Assembly: GCF_021083305.1 (NCBI RefSeq)
Contig: NZ_JAJFAY010000001.1
Location: forward strand, 868,001 to 932,000
DNA: 64,000 nucleotides
Direction: 5' to 3'
From: Haladaptatus sp. DYF46
GTDB taxonomy: Archaea; Halobacteriota; Halobacteria; Halobacteriales; Haladaptataceae
Made by a program: the position numbers and the translations under genes. Shown one piece after another: positions 24,985 to 33,634 of this stretch (the stretch's first letter is position 1; each line of letters begins with the position of its first letter). The notes below the pieces were generated by a model. That model was given only the letters and a program-made list of their open reading frames with translations, had not been told where the DNA came from and ran no database searches.

Positions 24985-27300
24985 CTACCAGCCGTGGCCG
25001 TGGTGGCCGCCGCGGTGTCCGTGACCCCCGTGGCGTCCGTCGTGTCCGTGGTGGTCGTCGTCGCCGTGATGACCGTGACCGTGTCCTCCGTGATGGCCGT
25101 GGCCGCCGTGGTGCCCACCGTGATGACCATGACCGTGACCTCCGTGATGGCCGTGGCCGCCGTGGTGTCCGCCGTGACCGTCACGGGCGTATTCGAACTC
25201 GACGCTGACCGGGACGCGGCCCCCTTCGCCGGGGTGGGCCGCCCAGGTCGACGCGGCGATGACCTTCTCGAAGTTGCCGTTGTGGAGGAAATGGTGGAGT
25301 TCTTGTTCCTCGTCGTCGGAGAAGGTCCGCATGTCGAGTTGTTTGACTTTGGCCCTGCCGTTCTCCTTGATACCGATGAAGGTGAACTGGTACCCGATTT
25401 CGTCGCCGGTCGCCTCGCGGAGGCTCATGAACGAATCCGTCGTGTCGGTCGGGACGCTCTCGCCGCCGACCTCGACGTTACGGACGTACATTCCCGGTTG
25501 GGTGGTCGCCCAGTCCGTCGCGTAACGGAACGCGATGAGGACCTCGCCCTCCCCTTCGTACTCGGAGAGGTCGAACGACTGTTCGACCCACTCGCCGCTT
25601 GTGTTGCCGGTGTATCCCGGCGCGTTCTCCTTGATGGTCGGATGCGCGTCCGGGTTCGGCGAGTCGTCGGTTCGGTTCGATTCGAGGCTCTCCCATGTCT
25701 CGCCGCCGTCAGTCGAGACTTGCACGAAGCCGTAGTCCCAGTTCTCCTCGATGTCGTAGTACGTCTCGAACGACAGCGTCGAATCGCCGTTCGAGGGGTC
25801 GGCTTTCGTGATGGCGGACCGGTCGAGGAGGGTGCCGGACCCGGAGTACAGCACCTGTCCCTCGCCGGTGACCGGGTCGGTCGCGTTCTGCCACTGGGTG
25901 CCGATGTAGTCGGTTCCCGAGAGCGTCACGTCCGTTATCGGCCCCTTGTCAGACGTATCGACCTCCTTGTAGTTCGTCCCCCACGCACCCGCGGTGCCGA
26001 CGTCGTTCGACGTGTTCAGGTTCAAGTCGAGGCCGTCGATATCGTACTCGTCCCGCACCCGGCGCTCGGACGAATCGAGCACCGCCGCGGTCGAGAAGTC
26101 CTGATACAGGTCGTAAAAGTCCGTGTTCGCGCCGGTCTCGTCGAGGGTCTTCTCGACGCCCTCGATGCCGTTCGCCTCCTCGTGTGCGAGGTTACTGATG
26201 AAGTCGGTGCCGTACCTGTCGCTCAGGTACATCTGGAAGCTGAACGCGATGCCGTAGTCCGAGAGGACGTTGATGGCCCCTTGGTCCTCCCAGTTGGTCA
26301 GGGAGTTCGATGGCATCTCCTCGTACGCTTGGACGTGACCCTCCGAGACGCCGTAGCCAGTGATGACCTCGGCGTAGTCGGACATGCCTTCGTTCACCCA
26401 CGTCGTCTCGTCGCCGTCGAGGTCGTTGTGGATGAGGTGCTGATACTCGTGTGCGAGCGTTCCCTCGTAGCCGACCTCGTCGTTCGTCTCGTTGACCTCG
26501 TTCCATCCCTTGGCGTCGAGGGTGACGACGTTGCGGTCGGTGTACTGCTGGATGGTCGGCGAGTAGAACCCGGCCGTGTAGATGGGGTACGACGCGTTGT
26601 AGTAGTTCTCGTCGCGGACGTTGTCCACCAACAGGACGGTCTTCCCGCTCCCGTTTTCGGTCCGGTAGTAGTCGTCGGGGACGGCACCGATCTCCTCCAA
26701 CAGACCCTCCGTTCCGTTCCGGGCGTCCGGAGTGCCGAACACGTCCGATTCGGTCTCGTACATGTTCTCCTCGAACTGCGTGCGGAGCGCTTCGGCCTGC
26801 TGCTCCGAGATGGTCGGGTCGGTCCGCGAGTCGTTCTCGGGCCACGTCAGGTCGCGGGCGACCCATATCTCGACGTGGTCGCCGAGGGACAGCAGCGTGA
26901 AGTTCTTGAAGTAGTAGCTGTCGTTGTCGGAACCGAGGTACTGTTTCGTCGTCCCGACGAGGTCCGGGTCCGTCGCGTCGTCGGACGGGTCCATGACGAT
27001 GGACGAGGAGTCCTGTGCGAGGATGGAGAACCCACCGGACGCCCCACTCCCTTCGTCGGTCGTCGTGAACGACTCGGGTGCCGAGTCGAAATCGATGGGT
27101 TTGTCGAGCGATTCCTGTGACGGTTCGGCCCGCTGAGGACCGTCGCCGTTCGTGGAGTTGTTCACGCTCGTCTTCGGTTCGAAGACGGTCGGTTGAAGGC
27201 TATCGCTCGTGTTCGGTTGCGTTGCGACAGCGCCGCCGACCCAGACGGCCGACGTGGACAGTACGACTACTAAACTCAACAGCACCGCTTTTAATTTCAT
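24985..27300 (-). CDS. Secreted zinc metalloprotease (M6-like) with His/Gly-rich C-terminal tail
   Basis: A 771-residue exported protein. A Sec signal peptide spans residues 1-27, a Thr/Ser-rich segment runs to about 100, and the zincin motif HEYQHLIH is at 284-291 with a downstream glutamate in WVNEG (Glu304), the glu-zincin pattern. A later region (about 500-640) has YIGTQW, YYDIEENWDYGFVQVSTDGG and similar sequence, like immune-inhibitor-A/M6 beta domains. The last 65 or so residues are made almost only of His and Gly, with 28 histidines, a likely metal-binding tail. Activity and substrate are inferred. An AT-rich promoter lies at about 27310-27385. Confidence 0.75.
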   Translation of the reverse strand: MKLKAVLLSLVVVLSTSAVWVGGAVATQPNTSDSLQPTVFEPKTSVNNSTNGDGPQRAEPSQESLDKPIDFDSAPESFTTTDEGSGASGGFSILAQDSSSIVMDPSDDATDPDLVGTTKQYLGSDNDSYYFKNFTLLSLGDHVEIWVARDLTWPENDSRTDPTISEQQAEALRTQFEENMYETESDVFGTPDARNGTEGLLEEIGAVPDDYYRTENGSGKTVLLVDNVRDENYYNASYPIYTAGFYSPTIQQYTDRNVVTLDAKGWNEVNETNDEVGYEGTLAHEYQHLIHNDLDGDETTWVNEGMSDYAEVITGYGVSEGHVQAYEEMPSNSLTNWEDQGAINVLSDYGIAFSFQMYLSDRYGTDFISNLAHEEANGIEGVEKTLDETGANTDFYDLYQDFSTAAVLDSSERRVRDEYDIDGLDLNLNTSNDVGTAGAWGTNYKEVDTSDKGPITDVTLSGTDYIGTQWQNATDPVTGEGQVLYSGSGTLLDRSAITKADPSNGDSTLSFETYYDIEENWDYGFVQVSTDGGETWESLESNRTDDSPNPDAHPTIKENAPGYTGNTSGEWVEQSFDLSEYEGEGEVLIAFRYATDWATTQPGMYVRNVEVGGESVPTDTTDSFMSLREATGDEIGYQFTFIGIKENGRAKVKQLDMRTFSDDEEQELHHFLHNGNFEKVIAASTWAAHPGEGGRVPVSVEFEYARDGHGGHHGGHGHHGGHGHGHHGGHHGGHGHHGGHGHGHHGDDDHHGHDGRHGGHGHRGGHHGHGW
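24988..25180 (-). repeat. Tandem repeat encoding the His/Gly-rich tail
   Basis: The coding strand for the protease tail repeats codons for Gly-His-His-Gly-Gly-His over about 190 bases. On the plus strand the unit around GATGGCCGTGGCCGCCGTGG appears twice (about 25092 and 25146) with near-identical flanks, a duplication about 54 bases long. Such repeats expand and shrink easily, so tail length may vary between strains. Confidence 0.8.
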
Positions 27301-27593
27301 CCGATATTTTATGTTAACCCTAACTACATAATTATTGCCACACTTAACTAAATAATTTAGTATAATATATTACTATAATTATCGGATGTGTGTCGGAGTA
27401 GAACTTCGTCTGGAGTCCACCAACGAGTCGAAATGATACAGTCGTACCCTATCGTCCCAGGTAGTCAGTTCGCCGAACAAAGTAAATTATTCCAAATATT
27501 TTCGCTAGTTGCCAAACCTCGTACCGCGTATAGATGCCGAGAGCAACGGTGATGGGCCATGGTATTGGCTCCCGACGAACACAATCCCGGCAG
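27301..27593. other. Divergent intergenic region with two promoters
   Basis: The left part (27310-27390) is strongly AT-rich, with ATATTTTATG near 27304 on the protease side and a run near 27350-27375, unlike the GC-rich surroundings. It holds the protease promoter. From 27390 to 27593 I see no gene; the short plus-strand frame crossing into the RNase J leader has no resemblance to real genes. Confidence 0.5.
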
Positions 27594-27784
27594 TTTTTAT
27601 TACCCCGGGACGTAGGCGCTAGCAGACTGGGCAACTCGCGGGTGTGCGGCACCCCGCCGCGCGCGAGTGCCAGACCGACGTGCTGTAAGACGCCGGGGTC
27701 TGACGCTCGCGGCCCCGCGAGGATTTCAGTGAGCAACGCAACCGCCACGCCGCGTGGCGTTTCAATGCTTGAGGAAAGCAAACT
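27594..27784 (+). promoter_or_regulatory. Structured leader or small RNA upstream of RNase J, with strong TATA box
   Basis: TTTTTATTAC at 27594-27603 is a good TATA box placing a start near 27625-27630. The next 155 bases form four strong hairpins. ACTCGCG/CGCGAGT (27634-27640 with 27662-27668) encloses GCGGC/GCCGC. AGACC/GGTCT is at 27672-27676 with 27697-27701. CTCGCGG-CC-CCGCGAG is at 27706-27721. CGCCACG-CCG-CGTGGCG is at 27743-27759. The ATG of RNase J follows at 27785. No protein frame is convincing. It may be an autoregulatory 5' UTR or a processed RNA; I cannot place it in a known family. Confidence 0.6.
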
Positions 27785-29131
27785 ATGGAAATCGAAATCG
27801 CAACAATTGGCGGCTACGAAGAAGTCGGACGGCAGATGACTGCCGTGCGCGCAGGCGACGAAGTGGTCATCTTCGACATGGGACTGAACCTGTCGAAGGT
27901 GCTGCTCCACGATAACGTCGAGACAGAGAAACTCCACAGCCTCGACCTCATCGACATGGGCGCGATCCCGGACGACCGCGTCATGTCCGATCTGGAGGGC
28001 GACGTGAAGGCCATCGTCCCGACACACGGTCACTTGGACCACATCGGGGCCATCAGCAAACTGGCCCACCGGTACAACGCGCCGGTCGTCGCGTCCCCGT
28101 TCACCATCGAACTGGTGAAACAGCAGATTCAGGGCGAGGAGAAGTTCGGGGTCGAAAACGACCTCATCAAGATGGAAGCGGGCGAGACGATGCAGCTGGG
28201 CGACGAGGTCGAACTCGAGTTCGTCAACGTCACCCACTCCATCATCGACGCCATCAACCCGGTGGTTCACACCCCCGAGGGTGCCATCGTCTACGGCCTC
28301 GACAAGCGCATGGACCACACGCCGGTCCTCGGCGACCCCATCGACATGAAGCGCTTCCGCGAAATCGGACGCGAAGGCCCCGGCGTCCTCGCCTACATCG
28401 AGGACTGTACGAACGCGGGCCGCAAGGGTCGCACGCCGAGCGAATCCGTGGCTCGTCGTCACCTCAAAGACGTACTGTACAGCATGCAGGACTACGACGG
28501 CGGTATCGTGGCGACGACGTTCTCCAGCCACATCGCCCGCGTGACGAGCCTCGTCGAGTTCGCACAGGACATCGGACGGACGCCCGTCCTCCTCGGACGC
28601 TCGATGGAGAAGTACTCGGGCACCGCGGAACGCCTGAACTTCGTCGACTTCCCGGAGGAACTCGGCATGTTCGGCCACCGAAAATCCGTCGACCGGACGT
28701 TCAAACGCATCATGAAGGAGGGCAAGGAGAACTACCTCCCCATCGTGACCGGCCACCAAGGTGAGCCGCGCGCGATGCTGACGCGGATGGGTCGCGGCGA
28801 GACGCCGTACCAGTTGGACAACGGCGACAAGGTCGTCTTCTCGGCCCGCGTCATCCCGGAACCGACGAACGAAGGGCAGCGCTACCAGTCCGAGCGACTC
28901 CTGAAGATGCAGGGCGCACGGATTTATGACGACGTGCACGTTTCTGGCCACCTCCGCGAGGAAGGCCACTACGAGATGCTCGACGCGCTCCAACCGCAGA
29001 ACGTCATCCCAGCTCACCAAGACATGAAGGGCTACGCGCCGTACGTGGACCTCTGTGAATCCCAGGGCTACCGCCTCGGTCGGGACCTTCACGCGACGCG
29101 AAACGGCAACCTCATCCAGCTGGTGGAGTGA
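27785..29131 (+). CDS. rnj: Archaeal RNase J (beta-CASP metallo-beta-lactamase ribonuclease)
   Basis: A 448-residue MBL/beta-CASP protein starting [20 protein letters not shown]. The metal motif THGHLDHIG is at about residues 80-88. Further sites follow in VTHSIIDAI, the beta-CASP region [28 protein letters not shown] and the late [12 protein letters not shown]. Archaeal RNase J is a 5'-3' exoribonuclease acting in mRNA decay. It lies behind a structured leader and is followed by the GGPP synthase gene after one base, an order also found in other haloarchaea. Confidence 0.9.
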   Translation: MEIEIATIGGYEEVGRQMTAVRAGDEVVIFDMGLNLSKVLLHDNVETEKLHSLDLIDMGAIPDDRVMSDLEGDVKAIVPTHGHLDHIGAISKLAHRYNAPVVASPFTIELVKQQIQGEEKFGVENDLIKMEAGETMQLGDEVELEFVNVTHSIIDAINPVVHTPEGAIVYGLDKRMDHTPVLGDPIDMKRFREIGREGPGVLAYIEDCTNAGRKGRTPSESVARRHLKDVLYSMQDYDGGIVATTFSSHIARVTSLVEFAQDIGRTPVLLGRSMEKYSGTAERLNFVDFPEELGMFGHRKSVDRTFKRIMKEGKENYLPIVTGHQGEPRAMLTRMGRGETPYQLDNGDKVVFSARVIPEPTNEGQRYQSERLLKMQGARIYDDVHVSGHLREEGHYEMLDALQPQNVIPAHQDMKGYAPYVDLCESQGYRLGRDLHATRNGNLIQLVE

Positions 29132-29132
29132 A

Positions 29133-30188
29133 ATGACTGACGCGAGTACGGAGTCACGCGAAGAACTCGTCATGGAGACGGTCGAACAGCGCCGCGAACT
29201 GGTCAACGCGGCCATCGAGGAGGAACTCCCGATCGTCGAACCGGAACGTCTCTACGAGGCGTCCCGCTACCTGCTCGACGCGGGCGGAAAGCGGCTTCGT
29301 CCGACGGTTCTCCTGCTCGTCGCGGACGCGCTCGCCGACGTCGAACCGATGTCGGAGGCGTACCGGAAGTTCCCGGCGCTCGACGGAACCGAACTGGACG
29401 TGATGGCCGCCGCGGTGAGCATCGAGGTCATACAATCCTTCACGCTCATCCACGACGACATCATGGACGACGACGACCTGCGCCGCGGCGTTCCGTCCGT
29501 TCACCGCGCCTACGACACCGAAACGGCGATTCTGGCCGGAGACACGCTCTACTCCAAGGCGTTCGAAATCATGCTGGAGACGGACGCCACGCCGGACCGC
29601 TGTGTCACCGCGCTCGACGTACTCGCATCAACCTGTACGAAAATCTGTGAGGGACAGGCGCTCGACGTCGCCTTCGAGGAGCGTCCCGACGTCCTCCCGG
29701 ACGAGTATCTCGAAATGATCGAGAACAAGACGGCGGTCCTCTACGGTGCGGCGGCGAAGGTTCCGGCGGTCCTCCTCGGTGCGGACGAGGAGACGACGGA
29801 AGCGCTGTACCGATACGGTATCGACGTCGGACGGGCGTTCCAGATTCAGGACGACGTGCTCGACCTGACCGTTCCGAGCGACAAACTCGGCAAACAGCGG
29901 GGAAGCGACCTCGTGGAGAACAAACAGACCATCATCACGCTTCACGCCCGCAGTCAGGGTGTGGACGTGGATTCGCTGGTCGAAACCGACGATCTCGGCG
30001 ACGTGACGGAAGCCGAAATCGATGCGGCGGTACAGCGCCTCGAAGCGGCCGGAAGCATCGACTACGCCACCGAAACGGCACAGGAACTCGTCCAACGCGG
30101 CAAGGACCATTTGAGCGTCCTGCCGGACAACGAGTCCCGCTTCCTGCTCGAACAGATAGCCGACTACCTCATCGAACGCGGCTACTGA
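29133..30188 (+). CDS. idsA: Geranylgeranyl diphosphate synthase (polyprenyl synthetase family)
   Basis: A 351-residue prenyl synthase. The first aspartate-rich motif is DDIMD at residues 108-112 and the second DDVLD at 240-244. Also present are GGKRLRP (51-57) and an HDD context. The residue five before the first motif is Phe, as in archaeal GGPP synthases. It condenses IPP with allylic diphosphates to give the C20 chain for ether lipids, possibly C25. The ATG at 29133 follows RNase J by one base, so they are likely one operon. The DGGGP synthase at 1724 uses its product. Confidence 0.88.
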   Translation: MTDASTESREELVMETVEQRRELVNAAIEEELPIVEPERLYEASRYLLDAGGKRLRPTVLLLVADALADVEPMSEAYRKFPALDGTELDVMAAAVSIEVIQSFTLIHDDIMDDDDLRRGVPSVHRAYDTETAILAGDTLYSKAFEIMLETDATPDRCVTALDVLASTCTKICEGQALDVAFEERPDVLPDEYLEMIENKTAVLYGAAAKVPAVLLGADEETTEALYRYGIDVGRAFQIQDDVLDLTVPSDKLGKQRGSDLVENKQTIITLHARSQGVDVDSLVETDDLGDVTEAEIDAAVQRLEAAGSIDYATETAQELVQRGKDHLSVLPDNESRFLLEQIADYLIERGY

Positions 30189-30199
30189 GGTACCGTCGG

Positions 30200-30204
30200 T
30201 TTTT
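30200..30204 (+). terminator. Oligo-T tract after the RNase J-idsA operon
   Basis: TTTTT lies 12 bases after the idsA stop, before the gltX gene, and fits archaeal termination at short T runs. No hairpin is needed. Efficiency is unknown. Confidence 0.35.
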
Positions 30205-30295
30205 CCGAGACGAAGGTCGATGAGCGCCAGCAGTGTCGTTTCCGACCACGTGCGATTCGCGGGAGTTTTGAGACGGGCGGGAATAGAACCCCATA

Positions 30296-32062
30296 ATGGA
30301 CGACGAGTTGCGGACGCGAATCGAGACGGAGGCGGAGAAACACGCGTTGTTCAACGCGTTGAAACACGACAGCGACGCGGACGTCGGTGCCATCATGGGG
30401 TCGCTGATGGGCGAGAATCCCGACTTCCGCGAACACGGGGGCGAAGTGCCGGGTATCGCGGGGAAGGTCGTCGCGCAGGTGAACCAGTTGGACGCCGCGG
30501 GTCGCCGCGACCGACTCGAAGAACTCGACCCCGAACTCGTCGCGGAACTGGAGGCCGAGGACGAGGAAGACGACCGGGTGCTCCCCGACCTTCCGAACGC
30601 CGAGGAGTACGACGAGATTCGGATGCGCTGTGCGCCGAACCCCAACGGCCCGTGGCACATCGGGCACGGGCGGATGCCCGCCGTCATCGGGACGTACAAG
30701 GACCTCTACGACGGGGAGATGCTGGTCCGGTTCGACGACACCGACCCGGAGACGAAGCGTCCGGACATGGACGCCTACGACGCGATTCTGGAGGATATCG
30801 ACTATCTCGGCTTCGAACCCGACGAGGTCATCACGGCCAGCGACCGCCTCGAAATCTACTACGACCACGCCCGCGACCTCATCGAGAAGGGCGGCGCGTA
30901 CACCTGCTCCTGTTCCGGCGAGGAGTTCTCGAACCTCAAAAACGACGCGAAGCCGTGTCCACACCGCGACAAGGACGTGGAGACGACGCTTTCCGAGTTC
31001 GAGGACATGATCGACGGTGAGTATTCGTCCGGGGAGATGGTGCTCCGCGTGAAGACCGACATCGAACACAAGAACCCCGCCCTGCGCGACTGGGTGGCGT
31101 TCCGAATCATCGACACGCCCCACCCGCGGCCCGAGGCCGCAGATTACCGCTGCTGGCCCATGCTCGACTTCCAGTCCGGCGTGGACGACCACCTGACGGG
31201 CATGACGCACATCATCCGTGGCATCGACCTGCAGGACTCGGCGAAACGACAGCGGTTCGTCTACGACTACTTCGACTGGGAGTACCCCGAGACCATCCAC
31301 TGGGGGCACGTGCAGGTGGACGAGTACGACGTGAAGATGTCCACCTCGACCATCAAGGAACTCATCGAGAAGGGCGAACTCGACGGCTGGGACGACCCGC
31401 GCGCCCCGACGCTCCGGAGCGTCCGCCGTCGCGGGATTCGCGGCGAAGCCATCCGCGAGGCGATGGTCGGCCTCGGCACGTCCACGAGCAACGTCGATTT
31501 GGCCATGAGCACCATCTACGCCAACAACCGCGAGTTGGTGGACGACGACGCGCCGCGTTTCTTCTTCGTCCGTAGTGGAGTGGAATACCCGCTCATCGGC
31601 GACTACCCCGAGGCGGCGGAACCGCCGGTTCACCCCGACCACGAGGACAGGGGTACGCGTCACATCCCGGCGGGCGAGGCCGTACTCATCGAAACCGACG
31701 ACATTCCGGACCACGGCGAGCGCGTCTGGCTGAAGGGATTGGGCTGTTTCCAGCACACCCGCGATGCCCTCCAGTACACGGGCGACGACATCAGCGCCGT
31801 CCGCGAGGAGGGCGTGGACGTGATTCACTGGGTGCCCGCCGATGCGAACGTCCCGGTCCGCATGCGAACCATGGACGGCGACGTGGAGGGCACGGCGGAA
31901 CCCGACTTCGCGGAGGCGGACGTGGACGACATCGTGCAGTTCGAACGCGTCGGGTTCGCCAGAGTCGATAGCGTGGCGCGAAGCGCCACGGAAGGTCGAG
32001 CGGAGGAACCGCGAGACAACGAATACGACGGCGAGACGCTGACCTACTTCGCCCACGAATAG
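30296..32062 (+). CDS. gltX: Glutamyl-tRNA synthetase (archaeal type)
   Basis: A 588-residue class I synthetase. The HIGH signature is HIGHG at 121-125 in CAPNPNGPWHIGHGRM; the KMSKS loop is KMSTS near residue 347. A zinc-site candidate CSCSGEEF...CPH is in the insertion. N-terminal 100 residues form the archaeal helical extension. In haloarchaea a non-discriminating GluRS with amidotransferase GatDE/GatCAB is usual. The C-terminal end carries an odd insertion (SVARSATEGRAEEPRDN, about 558-574) encoded by a hairpin; see the repeat entry. Confidence 0.93.
   Translation: MDDELRTRIETEAEKHALFNALKHDSDADVGAIMGSLMGENPDFREHGGEVPGIAGKVVAQVNQLDAAGRRDRLEELDPELVAELEAEDEEDDRVLPDLPNAEEYDEIRMRCAPNPNGPWHIGHGRMPAVIGTYKDLYDGEMLVRFDDTDPETKRPDMDAYDAILEDIDYLGFEPDEVITASDRLEIYYDHARDLIEKGGAYTCSCSGEEFSNLKNDAKPCPHRDKDVETTLSEFEDMIDGEYSSGEMVLRVKTDIEHKNPALRDWVAFRIIDTPHPRPEAADYRCWPMLDFQSGVDDHLTGMTHIIRGIDLQDSAKRQRFVYDYFDWEYPETIHWGHVQVDEYDVKMSTSTIKELIEKGELDGWDDPRAPTLRSVRRRGIRGEAIREAMVGLGTSTSNVDLAMSTIYANNRELVDDDAPRFFFVRSGVEYPLIGDYPEAAEPPVHPDHEDRGTRHIPAGEAVLIETDDIPDHGERVWLKGLGCFQHTRDALQYTGDDISAVREEGVDVIHWVPADANVPVRMRTMDGDVEGTAEPDFAEADVDDIVQFERVGFARVDSVARSATEGRAEEPRDNEYDGETLTYFAHE
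31972..31990. repeat. Perfect hairpin embedded in the gltX coding sequence
   Basis: CGTGGCGC-GAA-GCGCCACG is an 8-bp inverted repeat with a 3-base loop, read through in frame as part of the GluRS C-terminal segment. It resembles small intergenic hairpins but lies inside a gene, and looks like an in-frame insertion. Confidence 0.6.
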
Positions 32063-32345
32063 GCGTCCTCCTTTCTCGTTTCTCGCATTTCCACCGTCCA
32101 TACGGCCACGAGGACGGAACGAGCCAGTTCGGCGAGTGACGTCCTCAGCGGGGAAGGGCAGGTGCGGGCCTGGCGGATGAAGGGCGACTGAGGCGTCGCC
32201 GAAGGAGGGCTTCGTATTCCCTGCTGATTCCGACGGTATCGTTTCCGTCGTCACCGTCGTCAACTACGGGTGGGAAACACGAAGTCTGCGTCATCCGCCG
32301 GAGGAATCAAAGATACCGTCGGCACGCATTCGTCCCGTCCCTCCG
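32063..32345. other. Intergenic region with a possible dispersed-repeat fragment
   Basis: No credible gene. Around 32155-32230 the text GGTGCGGGCCTGGCGGATGA and what follows recalls Gly/Arg-rich fragments often seen as dispersed, non-coding debris in haloarchaeal genomes, but I cannot define ends or a second copy in this window. Confidence 0.3.
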
Positions 32346-32501
32346 TCACTCCCAGTCGATCCCTTCCAACGGTTCGGCGACCACGCCGTCCCGTCGTGCT
32401 AGCACTCTGGCGTGTCCGGTACAGACGACGCGGTTTTCGTTCCACGGAACGTGGAGTCTAACTGCTGCTTCGTTTTCACAACCGTCTTCTGTACACTCCA
32501 T
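32346..32501 (-). CDS. Small putative zinc-binding protein (51 residues)
   Basis: A short frame starting MECTEDGCENEAAVRLH at 32501 and ending EPLEGIDWE. Cysteines at positions 3 and 8 and a later VVCTGHARV give a Cys-x4-Cys ... Cys-x2-His set that could bind one zinc. The composition is acidic and codon use is typical of the window. It resembles very small haloarchaeal zinc proteins of unknown function. It stands alone, divergent from the HalOD1 gene. Confidence 0.65.
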   Translation of the reverse strand: MECTEDGCENEAAVRLHVPWNENRVVCTGHARVLARRDGVVAEPLEGIDWE

Positions 32502-32629
32502 CGAGTGGAATCACGGATTGAAGCCACATGGCGGTACCGCCGGTTTTTTGGACAGATTGAAACGTGCGTTATAAATGGGTTTCAAGAATAACCCCGCGTT
32601 TCAGGGACGCCGCGCGATTGCATTATGCT

Positions 32630-32914
32630 ATGGACGTTGCCGAGTTGGAGAACGATGCCGATTTTGTGTACGACATCGGTCCCAACGAGACAGTCACGGA
32701 AGGTGTCGTCACCGCGGCGGCGGCGGTGACGAACACGAAAACGAACGAGATGCCGCCGCTTTTCGAGACCGTCAACGCCGACGCACTCGATGAATTGTTC
32801 GCGAACAGTTGGGGTGGTCGCATGAGAGATACCGGGCGAGTTACCTTTACCTACTGTGAGTGTGAAGTGGTCGTTCTCAGCGACGGTCGCATCCTTATCG
32901 AGGCAAATCCTTGA
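32630..32914 (+). CDS. HalOD1 output-domain protein
   Basis: A 94-residue single-domain protein matching the haloarchaeal HalOD1 pattern: TEGVVTAAAAVTNTKTNEMP, PLFETVNADALDELF, then GRVTFTYCECEVVVLSDGRI. Such domains are thought to be outputs of haloarchaeal signalling, often stand-alone. A GTG farther upstream is rejected because TTATAAAT at 32569-32576 would place transcription after it; ATG 32630 is used. It precedes an HTH regulator by 39 bases. Confidence 0.8.
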   Translation: MDVAELENDADFVYDIGPNETVTEGVVTAAAAVTNTKTNEMPPLFETVNADALDELFANSWGGRMRDTGRVTFTYCECEVVVLSDGRILIEANP

Positions 32915-32953
32915 TATGGCCGCTCGTCTCAGGCATTGGAGGGAATCAAAGGA

Positions 32954-33634
32954 ATGAGCGTCATTGCAGAGTTCACGATCCCAACGGAGGAGTTCGCGCT
33001 CTCCGCGACCTTCGACGCGATTCCGAACTTGGCCGTCGAAATCGAGCGGATGGTCGCCCATCCCGCCAGTCGTGTCCTTCCGTACATCTGGGTGTGTGGG
33101 GGAGCGGCGGCCGCCGTCGAGAAGGAACTCCGTGCTGATCCGACGACGGTGTCGGTGACGAAACTCACGGAGATTCCGTACGGTTCGTTGTATCGAATCG
33201 AGTGGGCCGATGAGACGAAATCGACCGTCGAGGACGTGCTGGAAAGCGACCCGGTCATCCTCACGGGGACCGCCGCAAAGCAGGGCTGGGACTTCCAAAT
33301 GCGGTTCGAACACCGGGACCACATCTCGAAACTCCAAGCCGACCTGACCCACCACGACGTGACGATCGAACTGAAGCGGTTGCACACTCCCGAAACGCCG
33401 ACCGTCGACGGGCAGTTCCTCCTCACGGTAAAACAGCGTGCGGCGTTGAACGCCGCGCTCGACGCGGGCTACTTCGAAGTACCACGAACGACGAACCTGA
33501 GCGAACTCGCGGAACAACTCGATATCAGCCAGCAAGCGTTGTCCAAGCGACTTCGACGCGCCCACAGAACGGTGAGCCGTCACATCCTCACGACGGGACC
33601 CGACGAAATCGTCGGCGACGACCGACTCGATTAG
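32954..33634 (+). CDS. HTH-10 (bacterio-opsin activator type) transcriptional regulator
   Basis: A 226-residue regulator. The N-terminal 150 residues form a sensor/GAF-associated region (FTIPTEEFALSATFDA, the bat-type start). The C-terminus holds the HTH: NLSELAEQLDISQQALSKRL (about 191-210). Bat-like regulators in haloarchaea control light- or oxygen-responsive genes; the target here is unknown. Its stop overlaps the convergent tmcA stop (TTAG), a very tight gene junction. Start at 32954; the ATG at 32936 would add six residues. Confidence 0.85.
   Translation: MSVIAEFTIPTEEFALSATFDAIPNLAVEIERMVAHPASRVLPYIWVCGGAAAAVEKELRADPTTVSVTKLTEIPYGSLYRIEWADETKSTVEDVLESDPVILTGTAAKQGWDFQMRFEHRDHISKLQADLTHHDVTIELKRLHTPETPTVDGQFLLTVKQRAALNAALDAGYFEVPRTTNLSELAEQLDISQQALSKRLRRAHRTVSRHILTTGPDEIVGDDRLD

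Noticed and set aside
23971..27120. A 1,049-codon open frame on the plus strand across the MetE and metalloprotease genes
   Set aside because: It lies on metE in another frame and antisense to the protease; composition is Arg-, Val- and Gly-biased with no domain. Long shadow frames are normal in GC-rich DNA.
27620..27784. RNase P RNA
   Set aside because: GAGGAAAGC occurs just before the RNase J start, but the other RNase P conserved regions and the length of several hundred bases are absent.
30182..32263. A 693-codon frame antisense to gltX
   Set aside because: GluRS with HIGH and KMSTS motifs is on the plus strand; the antisense reading has no recognisable domain.
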